64,000 bases of DNA, taken from positions 1,550,001 to 1,614,000 of the forward strand of contig CAWUCO010000291.1 in the NCBI GenBank assembly GCA_963920705.1. The letters are read 5' to 3'. The notes below the pieces were generated by a model that worked only from the letters and a program-made list of their open reading frames with translations, was not told the origin of the DNA and searched no databases. Both the position numbers and the translations under genes were made by a program. The stretch comes from Odiellus spinosus (Eukaryota > Arthropoda > Arachnida > Opiliones > Phalangiidae). Below, piece after piece: positions 1 to 12,480 of this stretch; within the stretch, counting starts at the first letter, position 1, and each line of letters starts with the position of its first letter.

Positions 1-632
1 TTAAGTTTGGCATCCTCCATGTTTTTTTAAGTTTGGCATGCTCCATGTTTTTTTAAGTTTGGCATCCTCCATGTTTTTTTAAGTTTGGCATGCTCCATGT
101 TTTTTTAAGTTTGGCATCCTCCATGTTTTTATTTTAGTTTGGCGTCCTCCATGTTTTTTAACTTCGGCATCCTTCGTGTTTTTTAACTTTGGCATGCTCC
201 ATGTTTTTTTTAAGTTTATTATCTTCCATGTTTTTTTAAGTTTGGCATCCTCCATGTTTTTAAACTTTGGCTTCCTCCATGTTTTTTAACTTTAGAATAC
301 TCCATGTTTTTTAAGTATGGCATCCACCATGTTTTTTAAGATGGCATCCCCCATTTTTTTAAGTTTGGCATCCTCCATATTTTTTAACTTTGGCATGCTC
401 CATGTTTTTTTTTAAGTTTGGCATCCTCCATGTTTTTTAACTTTGGCGTCTCCAAGTTTTTTTTAACTTTGGCATATTCCATGTTTTTTTAAGTTTGGCA
501 TCCCCCATTTTTTAAATTTGGCATCCCCCATTTTTTAAGTTTGGCTTGCTCCAAAATTTTTTTTAAGTTTGGCATCATCAATTTTTTTTGAAGTTTGTCA
601 TGCTCCATGTTTTTTTTTAAGTTTGGCATCCT
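1..632 (-). repeat. Satellite segment, first of three near-identical copies
   Basis: The order of variant monomers here matches 2967-3594 and 9408-10035 unit for unit. Landmarks are the TTTTTATTTTAG linker at about 126-137 (again at about 3092 and 9533), the TTTAGAATACTCC monomer and the TTGCTCCAAAA monomer. The match begins at base 1, so the copy probably continues upstream of the window. It stops just after the start of the 5.45-kb duplication. Confidence 0.85.
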
Positions 633-3600
633 CCATATTTTTTTAAAGTTTGGCATCCTTCGTGTTTTTTTAAGTTTTTCATCCTCTATGTTTTTTAACT
701 TTGGCATGCTCCATGTTTTTTTTTAAGTTTGGCATGCTTCATGTTTTTTTTAAGTTTGGCATCCGCCATGATTTTTTTAAGATTAGCATCCTCATTTTTT
801 TAAGTTTGGCATCCTCCATATTTTTTTAAGTTTGGCATGCTCCATGTTTTTTTTTTAAGTTTGGCATGCTCCATGTTTTTTTAAATTTGGCATCCTCCAT
901 GTTTTTATTTTAGTTTGGCGTCCTCCATGTTTTTTTAACTTTGGCATCCTCCATGTTTTTTAACTTTGTCATGCTCCATGTTTTTTTTAAATTTGGTATC
1001 CTCCATGTTTTTTAACTTTGTCATGCTCCATGATTTTTTTAAGTTTGGCATGCTCCATTTTTTTTTAAGTTTAGCATCCCCCATTTTTTAAGTTTGGCAT
1101 CCCCCATTTTTTAAGTTTGGCATGCTCCATAATTTTTTTTTAAGTTTGCATCCTCAATTTTTTTTTTAAGTTTGTCATGCTCCATGTTTTTTTTAAGTTT
1201 GTCATGCTCCATGTTTTTTTTAAGTTTGTCATGCTCCATGTTTTTTTTAAGTTTGGATTCTCCAAGTTTTTTTTTAAGTTTGGAATCCTTCATGTTTTTT
1301 TTAAGTTTGGCATCTTCCATGTTTTTTTAAAATTTGGCATGCTCCATGTTTTTTAAAGTTTGGCATCCTCCATTTTTTTAGTTTGGCATCCTCCATTTTT
1401 TTAGTTTGGCATGCTCCATGGCTCAATGTTTTTTTTTAAGTTTGGCATCCTCCATGTTTTTATTTTAGTTTGGCGTCATCCATTTTTTTTTAACTTTGGC
1501 ATCCTCCATGTTTTTTAACTTTGTCGTGCTCCATGTTTTTTTTTTAACTTTGGCATCTTCCGTGTTTTTATAACTTTGGCATCCTCCATGTTTTTTAAGT
1601 ATGGCACCACCATGTTTTTTAAAATGGCATCCCCCATTTTTTTTAAGTTGGCATCCTCCATGTTTTTTAACTTTGGCATGCTCCATGTTTTTTTTTAAGT
1701 TTGGCATCCTTCATGTTTTTTTTTAAATTTGTCATGCTCCATGTTTTTTAACTTTGGCGTCCTCCATGTTTTTTTTAAGTTTGGCACGCTGCTTGTTTTT
1801 TTAAGTTTAGCATCCCCATTTTTTAAGTTTGGCATGCTCCATAATTTTTTTTTTAAAGTTTGGCATGCTCCATATTTTTTTTTAAGTTTGGCATCCTCAA
1901 TTTTTTTAAGTTTGTTATGCTTCACGTTTTTTTATATTTGGCATCCCCCATATTTTTAAGTTTTGCATCCTCCATGTTTTTTTTAAGTTTGGCATGCTTC
2001 ATGTTTTTTTTAAATTTGGCATCCTAAATGATTTTTTTAAGCTTGGCATCCTCATTTTTTTTAAGTTTGGCATCCTCCATATTTTTTTATGTTTGGCATG
2101 CTCCATGTTTTTTATAAGTTTGGCATCCTTCATGTTTTTATTTTTTAAGTTTGGCATCCTCCATGTTTTTTTAACTTTGGCATCCTCCATGTTTTTTTTT
2201 AAGTATGGCATCCACCATGTTTTTTAAGCTTGGCATCCCCCATTTTTTTTTAAGTTTGGATTCTCCAAGTTTTTTTTTTAATTTTGGCATCCTCAAAGTT
2301 TTTTTAAGTTTGGCATCCTCCATGTTTTTTTTAAGTTTGGCATGCTCCGTGTTTTTTTTTAAGTTTGGCATCCCCCATTTTTTAAGTTTGGCATGCTCCA
2401 TAATTTTTTTTTAAGTTTGGCATGCTCCATAATTTTTTTTTAAGTTTGGCATAATCAATTTTTTTAAGTTTGTCAAGCTTCATGTTTTTTATATTTGGCA
2501 TCCCCATTTTTATTAAGTTTTGCATGCTCCATGTTTTTTTTTTAAGTTTGGCATCCTCCATGTTTTTTTTAAGTATGGCATCCACCATATTTTTTGGCAT
2601 CCTCCATGTTTTTTAACTTTGGTATGCTCCATGTTTTTTTTAAGTTTGGCATCCTCCATGTTTTTTTTTATGTTTGGTATCCTCCAAGTTTTTTTTAAGT
2701 TTGGCATCCTTCTTGTTTTTTTTTTAACTTTTGCAACCACCATTTTTTTTAACTTTTGCAACCACTATTTTTTTTTAAGTTTGGCATGCTCCATGTTTTT
2801 TTTTTTAAGTTTGGCATCCTATATGATTTTATTTTAGTTTGGCATTCTCCATGTTTTTTAAATTTGTCATCCTCCATGTTTTTTAAGTTTGGCATTATCC
2901 AAGTTTTTTTTAAGTTTGGCATTATCCAAGTTTTTTTTAAGTTTGGCATCCTCCGTGTTTTTTTTTTTAAGTTTGGCATCCTCCATGTTTTTTTAAGTTT
3001 GGCATGCTCCATGTTTTTTTAAGTTTGGCATCCTCCATGTTTTTTTAAGTTTGGCATGCTCCATGTTTTTTTAAGTTTGGCATCCTCCATGTTTTTATTT
3101 TAGTTTGGCGTCCTCCATGTTTTTTAACTTCGGCATCCTTCGTGTTTTTTAACTTTGGCATGCTCCATGTTTTTTTTAAGTTTATTATCTTCCATGTTTT
3201 TTTAAGTTTGGCATCCTCCATGTTTTTAAACTTTGGCTTCCTCCATGTTTTTTAACTTTAGAATACTCCATGTTTTTTAAGTATGGCATCCACCATGTTT
3301 TTTAAGATGGCATCCCCCATTTTTTTAAGTTTGGCATCCTCCATATTTTTTAACTTTGGCATGCTCCATGTTTTTTTTTAAGTTTGGCATCCTCCATGTT
3401 TTTTAACTTTGGCGTCTCCAAGTTTTTTTTAACTTTGGCATATTCCATGTTTTTTTAAGTTTGGCATCCCCCATTTTTTAAATTTGGCATCCCCCATTTT
3501 TTAAGTTTGGCTTGCTCCAAAATTTTTTTTAAGTTTGGCATCATCAATTTTTTTTAAGTTTGTCATGCTCCATGTTTTTTTTAAGTTTGGCATCCACCAT

Positions 3601-6042
3601 GTTTTTTAAGCTTGGCATCCCCCATTTTTTTTAAGTTTGGATTCTCCAATTTTTTTTTTAAGTTTGGCTTCCTTCATGTTTTTTTTAAGTTTTGCATCAT
3701 CCATTTTATTTTAAGTTTGGCATCCTCCATGCTTTTTTAAAGTTTGGCATCCTCCCTGTTTTTTATCTTTAGCATGCTCCATGTTTTTTTTTAAGTTTGG
3801 CATCCTTCTTGTTTTTTTAAGTTTGGCATCCTCCATATTTTTTTAAGTTTGGCATCCTCCATATTTTTTAACTTTGGCATGCTTCATGTTTTTTTAAGTT
3901 TAGCATCCTTCATGTTTTTTTTTTTAATTTTGGCATCCCCATTTTTTAAGTTTGGCATGCTCCATAATTTTTTTTTAAGTTTGTCATGCTTCACGTTTTT
4001 TTATATTTGGCATCCCCCATTTTTTTAAGTTTATCATCCTCCATTTTTTTTTTAAGTTCATGTTTTTTTTTAAGTTTGGCATCCGCCATGATTTTTTTGA
4101 GAATGGCATAATCATTTGTTTTAAGTTTAGCATCCTCCATGTTTTTTTTTAAGTTTTGGCATCCTCCATGTTTTTTTAACTTTGGCATCCTCCATGTTTT
4201 TTTTTTAAGTTTGGCATCCTCCATGTTTTTTAACTTTGGCGTCCTCCAAGTTTTTTTTAAGTTTGGCATGCTAAATGTTTTTTTAAAGTTTGGCATCCCT
4301 ATTTTTTAAGTTTGGCATGCTCCATAATTTTTTTTAAGTTTGCATCCTCAATTTATTTTTAAGTTTGTCATGCTTCATGTTTTTTTATTTTTGGCATCCC
4401 CCATTTTTTAAGTTTGGCATGTTCCATAATTTTTTTTTAAGTTTGTTGTGCTTCACGTTTTTTTATATTTGGCTTCCCCCATTTTTTTAAGTTTGGCATC
4501 GTCCATGTTTTTTAACTTTGGCGTCCTCCAAGTTTTTTTACGTTTGGCATGCTCCATGTTTTTTTAAAGTTTGGCATCCCCCATTTTTTAAGTTTGGCAT
4601 GCTCCATAATTTTTTTTTAAGTTTGCATCCTCAATTTATTTTTAAGTTTGTCATGCTTCATTTTTTTATATTTGGTATCTCCCATTTTTTTAAGTTTGGC
4701 ATCATCCATGTTTTTTTAAAGTTTGGCATCCTCCATGTTTTTTAACTTTGGCATGCTCCACGATTTTTTATTAGTTTGGCATCCTTCTTGTTTTTTTTTA
4801 AGCTTGGCATCCTCCATGTTTTTTAACTTTGGCATCCTCCATGTTTTTTTTTTAAGTTTGGCATCCTCCATGTTTTTTTACTTTGGCATGTTCCATATTT
4901 TTTTAAGTTTGTCATCCTTCATGTTTTTTTAACTTTGGCGTCCTCCAAGTTTTTTTTTAAGTTTTTCATGCTTTATGTTTTTTTTAAGTTTGGCATCCCC
5001 CATTTTTTAAGTTTGGCATTCTTCTTGTTTTTTTATAACTTTGGCATGTTCCATATTTTTTTAAGTTTGGCATCCTCCATGTTTTTTTAACTTTGGCGTC
5101 CTCCAAGTTTTTTTTTAAGTTTTTCATGCTTCATTTTTTTATATTTGGGATCCCCCATTTTTTTAAGATTGGCATGCTCCATGTTTTTTTTTAAGTTTGG
5201 CATCCACCATGTTTTTTAAGCTTGGCATCCCCCATTTTTTTTAAGTTTGGCTTCTTCCATATTTTTTTTAAGATTGGCATCCTCCATATTTTTTTAAGTT
5301 TGGCATCCTCCATGTTTTTTTAACTTTGGCATCCTCAATGTTTTTTTTTTTAAGTTTGACATCCTCCATGTTTTTTTAACTTTGGCGTCCTCCAAGTTTT
5401 TTTTAAGATTGGCATGCTCCATGTTTTTTTTAAGCTTGGCATCCCCCATTTTTTTAAGTTTGGCATCCTCCATATTTTTTTAAGGTTGGCATCCTCCATG
5501 TTTTTTTTAAGTTTGGCATCCTCAATGTTTTTTTTTAAGTTTGGCATCCTTCATGTTGTTTTTAATTTTGGCATCCCCATTTTTAAGTTTGGCATGCTCC
5601 ATAATTTTTTTTAAGTTTGTCATGCTTCACGTTTTTTTATATTTGGCATCCCCCATTTTTTTAAGTTTATCATCCTCCATGTTTTTTTTTAAGTTTGGCA
5701 TGCTTCATGTTTTTTTTTTAAGTTTGGCATCCGCCATGATTTTTTTAAGAGTGGCATTCTCATTTTTTTTAAGTTTGGCATCCTCCATATTTATTTAAGT
5801 TTGGCATGCTCCACGTTTTTTTAAGTTTAGCATCCTCCATGTTTTTTTTTAAGTTTGGCATCCTCCATGTTTTTTTTAACTTTGGCATCCTCCATGTTTT
5901 TTTTTTAAGTTTGGCATCCTCCATGTTTTTAAACTTTGGCGTCCTCCATGTTTTTTAACTTTGGCATGTTCCATATTTTTTTAGGTTTGGCATCCTCCAT
6001 GTTTTTTAACTTTGGCGTCCTTAAATTTTTTTTAACTTTGGC
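591..6042 (-). repeat. 5.45-kb duplicated block, copy A
   Basis: From AAGTTTGTCATGCTCC at 591 the sequence is repeated almost base for base from 7033. The offset drifts from 6442 to 6438 as T-runs change length. The match ends at 6042/12480, where copy A continues GGCATGCTCC and copy B continues GGCGTCCTCC. Nearly all the differences I noticed are T-run lengths, which points to a recent duplication or a long gene-conversion tract. An assembly artefact is possible but less likely, because the copies differ in several places. Confidence 0.9.
2967..3594 (-). repeat. Internal copy of the window-start segment (in copy A)
   Basis: Repeats 1-632 at an offset of 2966, with the same series of rare monomers. 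It lies inside the larger 5.45-kb block and is therefore present again in copy B. Confidence 0.85.
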
Positions 6043-7032
6043 ATGCTCCATGATCTTTTTAAGTTTGGCATCCCCTATTTTTTAAGTTTGGCATAATTCA
6101 TAATTTTTTTTAAGTTTGGCATCCTCAATTTTTTTAAGTTTGTCATGCTTCATGTTTTTTTATATTTGGCATCTCCCATTTTTTTAAGTTTGGCATGCTC
6201 CATGTTTTTTTTAACTTTGGCATGTTCCATATTTTTTTAAGTTTGGCATCTTCCATGTTTTTTACTTCGGCGTCCTCCAAGTTTTTTTTTAAGTTTGTCA
6301 TGCTTCATGTTTTTTTATATTTGGCATCCCCCATTTTTTAAGTTTGGCATCCTCCATGTTTTTTAACTTTGGCATCCTCCATGTTTTTTTTTTCAAAGTT
6401 TGGCATGCTCCATATTGTTTTTTTAAGTTTGCATCCTCAATTTTTTTTTAAGTTTGTCATTCTTCATGTTTTTTTATATTTGGCATCTCCCATTTTTTTA
6501 AGTTTGGCATGCTCCATGTTTTTTTTTTTTTAAGTTTGGCATGCTCAATAATTTTTTTTTAAGTTTGGCATCCTCAATTTTTTTTAAGTTTGTCATACTT
6601 CATGTTTTTTTTTTATTTCGCATCCCCCATTTTTTAAAGTTTGTCATGCTCCATGTTTTTTTTTAAGTTTGGCATCCTCCATGTTTTTTTTTTAAGTTTG
6701 GCATCCTCCATGTTTTTTTTTAAGTATGGCATCCACCATGTTTTTTAAGCTTGGCATCCTCCATGTTTTTTAACTTTGGCATGCTCCCTGTTTTTTTTTA
6801 AGTTTGGCATCCTTCATGTTTTTTTAAGTTTGGCATGCTCCATGTTTTTTAAGTTTGGCATCCTCCATTTTTTTTTAAGTTTGGCATCCTCCAAGTTTTT
6901 TTTTAAGTTTGGCATCCTCCGTGTTTTTTTAAGTTTGGCATAATCCATGTTATTTTAACTTTGGCGTCCTCCAAGTTTTTTTAAGTTTGTCATGCTTCAT
7001 GTTTTTTTATATTTCGCATCCCACATTTTTTT
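6043..7032 (-). repeat. Satellite spacer between the two 5.45-kb copies
   Basis: About 1 kb of ordinary monomers in the same orientation. By eye I found no equally long colinear partner elsewhere in the window. There is no gene-like sequence in it. Confidence 0.8.
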
Positions 7033-10000
7033 AAGTTTGTCATGCTCCATGTTTTTTTTTAAGTTTGGCATCCTCCATATTTTTTTAAAGTTTGGCATCC
7101 TTCGTGTTTTTTTAAGTTTTTCATCCTCTATGTTTTTTAACTTTGGCATGCTCCATGTTTTTTTTTAAGTTTGGCATGCTTCATGTTTTTTTTAAGTTTG
7201 GCATCCGCCATGATTTTTTTAAGATTAGCATCCTCATTTTTTTAAGTTTGGCATCCTCCATATTTTTTTAAGTTTGGCATGCTCCATGTTTTTTTTTTAA
7301 GTTTGGCATGCTCCATGTTTTTTTAAATTTGGCATCCTCCATGTTTTTATTTTAGTTTGGCGTCCTCCATGTTTTTTTAACTTTGGCATCCTCCATGTTT
7401 TTTAACTTTGTCATGCTCCATGTTTTTTTTAAATTTGGTATCCTCCATGTTTTTTAACTTTGTCATGCTCCATGATTTTTTTAAGTTTGGCATGCTCCAT
7501 TTTTTTTTAAGTTTAGCATCCCCCATTTTTTAAGTTTGGCATCCCCCATTTTTTAAGTTTGGCATGCTCCATAATTTTTTTTTAAGTTTGCATCCTCAAT
7601 TTTTTTTTTAAGTTTGTCATGCTCCATGTTTTTTTTAAGTTTGTCATGCTCCATGTTTTTTTTAAGTTTGTCATGCTCCATGTTTTTTTTAAGTTTGGAT
7701 TCTCCAAGTTTTTTTTTAAGTTTGGAATCCTTCATGTTTTTTTTAAGTTTGGCATCTTCCATGTTTTTTTAAAATTTGGCATGCTCCATGTTTTTTAAAG
7801 TTTGGCATCCTCCATTTTTTTAGTTTGGCATCCTCCATTTTTTTAGTTTGGCATGCTCCATGGCTCAATGTTTTTTTTTAAGTTTGGCATCCTCCATGTT
7901 TTTATTTTAGTTTGGCGTCATCCATTTTTTTTTAACTTTGGCATCCTCCATGTTTTTTAACTTTGTCGTGCTCCATGTTTTTTTTTTAACTTTGGCATCT
8001 TCCGTGTTTTTATAACTTTGGCATCCTCCATGTTTTTTAAGTATGGCACCACCATGTTTTTTAAAATGGCATCCCCCATTTTTTTTAAGTTGGCATCCTC
8101 CATGTTTTTTAACTTTGGCATGCTCCATGTTTTTTTTTAAGTTTGGCATCCTTCATGTTTTTTTTTAAATTTGTCATGCTCCATGTTTTTTAACTTTGGC
8201 GTCCTCCATGTTTTTTTTAAGTTTGGCACGCTGCTTGTTTTTTTAAGTTTAGCATCCCCATTTTTTAAGTTTGGCATGCTCCATAATTTTTTTTTTAAAG
8301 TTTGGCATGCTCCATATTTTTTTTTAAGTTTGGCATCCTCAATTTTTTTAAGTTTGTTATGCTTCACGTTTTTTTATATTTGGCATCCCCCATATTTTTA
8401 AGTTTTGCATCCTCCATGTTTTTTTTAAGTTTGGCATGCTTCATGTTTTTTTTAAATTTGGCATCCTAAATGATTTTTTTAAGCTTGGCATCCTCATTTT
8501 TTTTAAGTTTGGCATCCTCCATATTTTTTTATGTTTGGCATGCTCCATGTTTTTTATAAGTTTGGCATCCTTCATGTTTTTATTTTTTAAGTTTGGCATC
8601 CTCCATGTTTTTTTAACTTTGGCATCCTCCATGTTTTTTTTTAAGTATGGCATCCACCATGTTTTTTAAGCTTGGCATCCCCCATTTTTTTTTAAGTTTG
8701 GATTCTCCAAGTTTTTTTTTTAATTTTGGCATCCTCAAAGTTTTTTTAAGTTTGGCATCCTCCATGTTTTTTTTAAGTTTGGCATGCTCCGTGTTTTTTT
8801 TTAAGTTTGGCATCCCCCATTTTTTAAGTTTGGCATGCTCCATAATTTTTTTTTAAGTTTGGCATGCTCCATAATTTTTTTTTAAGTTTGGCATAATCAA
8901 TTTTTTTAAGTTTGTCAAGCTTCATGTTTTTTATATTTGGCATCCCCATTTTTATTAAGTTTTGCATGCTCCATGTTTTTTTTTTAAGTTTGGCATCCTC
9001 CATGTTTTTTTTAAGTATGGCATCCACCATATTTTTTGGCATCCTCCATGTTTTTTAACTTTGGTATGCTCCATGTTTTTTTTAAGTTTGGCATCCTCCA
9101 TGTTTTTTTTTATGTTTGGTATCCTCCAAGTTTTTTTTAAGTTTGGCATCCTTCTTGTTTTTTTTTTAACTTTTGCAACCACCATTTTTTTTAACTTTTG
9201 CAACCACTATTTTTTTTTAAGTTTGGCATGCTCCATGTTTTTTTTTTAAGTTTGGCATCCTATATGATTTTATTTTAGTTTGGCATTCTCCATGTTTTTT
9301 AAATTTGTCATCCTCCATGTTTTTTAAGTTTGGCATTATCCAAGTTTTTTTTAAGTTTGGCATTATCCAAGTTTTTTTTAAGTTTGGCATCCTCCGTGTT
9401 TTTTTTTTTAAGTTTGGCATCCTCCATGTTTTTTTAAGTTTGGCATGCTCCATGTTTTTTTAAGTTTGGCATCCTCCATGTTTTTTTAAGTTTGGCATGC
9501 TCCATGTTTTTTTAAGTTTGGCATCCTCCATGTTTTTATTTTAGTTTGGCGTCCTCCATGTTTTTTAACTTCGGCATCCTTCGTGTTTTTTAACTTTGGC
9601 ATGCTCCATGTTTTTTTTAAGTTTATTATCTTCCATGTTTTTTTTAAGTTTGGCATCCTCCATGTTTTTAAACTTTGGCTTCCTCCATGTTTTTTAACTT
9701 TAGAATACTCCATGTTTTTTAAGTATGGCATCCACCATGTTTTTTAAGATGGCATCCCCCATTTTTTTAAGTTTGGCATCCTCCATATTTTTTAACTTTG
9801 GCATGCTCCATGTTTTTTTTTAAGTTTGGCATCCTCCATGTTTTTTAACTTTGGCGTCTCCAAGTTTTTTTTAACTTTGGCATATTCCATGTTTTTTTAA
9901 GTTTGGCATCCCCCATTTTTTAAATTTGGCATCCCCCATTTTTTAAGTTTGGCTTGCTCCAAAATTTTTTTTAAGTTTGGCATCATCAATTTTTTTTAAG

Positions 10001-12480
10001 TTTGTCATGCTCCATGTTTTTTTAAGTTTGGCATCCACCATGTTTTTTAAGCTTGGCATCCCCCATTTTTTTTAAGTTTCGATTCTCCAATTTTTTTTTT
10101 AAGTTTGGCTTCCTTCATGTTTTTTTTAAGTTTTGCATCATCCATTTTATTTTAAGTTTGGCATCCTCCATGCTTTTTTAAAGTTTGGCATCCTCCCTGT
10201 TTTTTATCTTTAGCATGCTCCATGTTTTTTTTTAAGTTTGGCATCCTTCTTGTTTTTTTAAGTTTGGCATCCTCCATATTTTTTTAAGTTTGGCATCCTC
10301 CATATTTTTTAACTTTGGCATGCTTCATGTTTTTTTAAGTTTAGCATCCTTCATGTTTTTTTTTTTAATTTTGGCATCCCCATTTTTTAAGTTTGGCATG
10401 CTCCATAATTTTTTTTTAAGTTTGTCATGCTTCACGTTTTTTTATATTTGGCATCCCCCATTTTTTTAAGTTTATCATCCTCCATTTTTTTTTTAAGTTC
10501 ATGTTTTTTTTTAAGTTTGGCATCCGCCATGATTTTTTTGAGAATGGCATAATCATTTGTTTTAAGTTTAGCATCCTCCATGTTTTTTTTTAAGTTTTGG
10601 CATCCTCCATGTTTTTTTAACTTTGGCATCCTCCATGTTTTTTTTTAAGTTTGGCATCCTCCATGTTTTTTAACTTTGGCGTCCTCCAAGTTTTTTTTAA
10701 GTTTGGCATGCTAAATGTTTTTTTAAAGTTTGGCATCCCTATTTTTTAAGTTTGGCATGCTCCATAATTTTTTTTAAGTTTGCATCCTCAATTTATTTTT
10801 AAGTTTGTCATGCTTCATGTTTTTTTATTTTTGGCATCCCCCATTTTTTAAGTTTGGCATGTTCCATAATTTTTTTTTAAGTTTGTTGTGCTTCACGTTT
10901 TTTTATATTTGGCTTCCCCCATTTTTTTAAGTTTGGCATCGTCCATGTTTTTTAACTTTGGCGTCCTCCAAGTTTTTTTACGTTTGGCATGCTCCATGTT
11001 TTTTTAAAGTTTGGCATCCCCCATTTTTTAAGTTTGGCATGCTCCATAATTTTTTTTTAAGTTTGCATCCTCAATTTATTTTTAAGTTTGTCATGCTTCA
11101 TTTTTTTATATTTGGTATCTCCCATTTTTTTAAGTTTGGCATCATCCATGTTTTTTTAAAGTTTGGCATCCTCCATGTTTTTTAACTTTGGCATGCTCCA
11201 CGATTTTTTATTAGTTTGGCATCCTTCTTGTTTTTTTTAAGCTTGGCATCCTCCATGTTTTTTAACTTTGGCATCCTCCATGTTTTTTTTTTAAGTTTGG
11301 CATCCTCCATGTTTTTTTACTTTGGCATGTTCCATATTTTTTTAAGTTTGTCATCCTTCATGTTTTTTTAACTTTGGCGTCCTCCAAGTTTTTTTTTAAG
11401 TTTTTCATGCTTTATGTTTTTTTTAAGTTTGGCATCCCCCATTTTTTAAGTTTGGCATTCTTCTTGTTTTTTTTTAACTTTGGCATGTTCCATATTTTTT
11501 TAAGTTTGGCATCCTCCATGTTTTTTTAACTTTGGCGTCCTCCAAGTTTTTTTTTAAGTTTTTCATGCTTCATTTTTTTATATTTGGGATCCCCCATTTT
11601 TTTAAGATTGGCATGCTCCATGTTTTTTTTTAAGTTTGGCATCCACCATGTTTTTTAAGCTTGGCATCCCCCATTTTTTTTAAGTTTGGCTTCTTCCATA
11701 TTTTTTTTAAGATTGGCATCCTCCATATTTTTTTAAGTTTGGCATCCTCCATGTTTTTTTAACTTTGGCATCCTCAATGTTTTTTTTTTTAAGTTTGACA
11801 TCCTCCATGTTTTTTTAACTTTGGCGTCCTCCAAGTTTTTTTTAAGATTGGCATGCTCCATGTTTTTTTTAAGCTTGGCATCCCCCATTTTTTTAAGTTT
11901 GGCATCCTCCATATTTTTTTAAGGTTGGCATCCTCCATGTTTTTTTTAAGTTTGGCATCCTCAATGTTTTTTTTTAAGTTTGGCATCCTTCATGTTGTTT
12001 TTAATTTTGGCATCCCCATTTTTAAGTTTGGCATGCTCCATAATTTTTTTTAAGTTTGTCATGCTTCACGTTTTTTTATATTTGGCATCCCCCATTTTTT
12101 TAAGTTTATCATCCTCCATGTTTTTTTTTAAGTTTGGCATGCTTCATGTTTTTTTTTAAGTTTGGCATCCGCCATGATTTTTTTAAGAGTGGCATTCTCA
12201 TTTTTTTTAAGTTTGGCATCCTCCATATTTATTTAAGTTTGGCATGCTCCACGTTTTTTTAAGTTTAGCATCCTCCATGTTTTTTTTTAAGTTTGGCATC
12301 CTCCATGTTTTTTTTAACTTTGGCATCCTCCATGTTTTTTTTTTAAGTTTGGCATCCTCCATGTTTTTAAACTTTGGCGTCCTCCATGTTTTTTAACTTT
12401 GGCATGTTCCATATTTTTTTAGGTTTGGCATCCTCCATGTTTTTTAACTTTGGCGTCCTTAAATTTTTTTTAACTTTGGC
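7033..12480 (-). repeat. 5.45-kb duplicated block, copy B
   Basis: Second copy of 591-6042, colinear throughout. Its left edge abuts a TTTCGCATCCCACA monomer that has no counterpart before copy A, so the edge is sharp. Its right edge lies in a TTTAACTTTGGC linker, as expected when exchange happens inside a shared monomer. Confidence 0.9.
9408..10035 (-). repeat. Internal copy of the window-start segment (in copy B)
   Basis: Third copy of the 1-632 segment, carried within copy B at an offset of 6441 from 2967. A GTTTCGATTCTCC monomer just after its end differs by one base from the GTTTGGATTCTCC at the same place in copy A. Confidence 0.85.
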
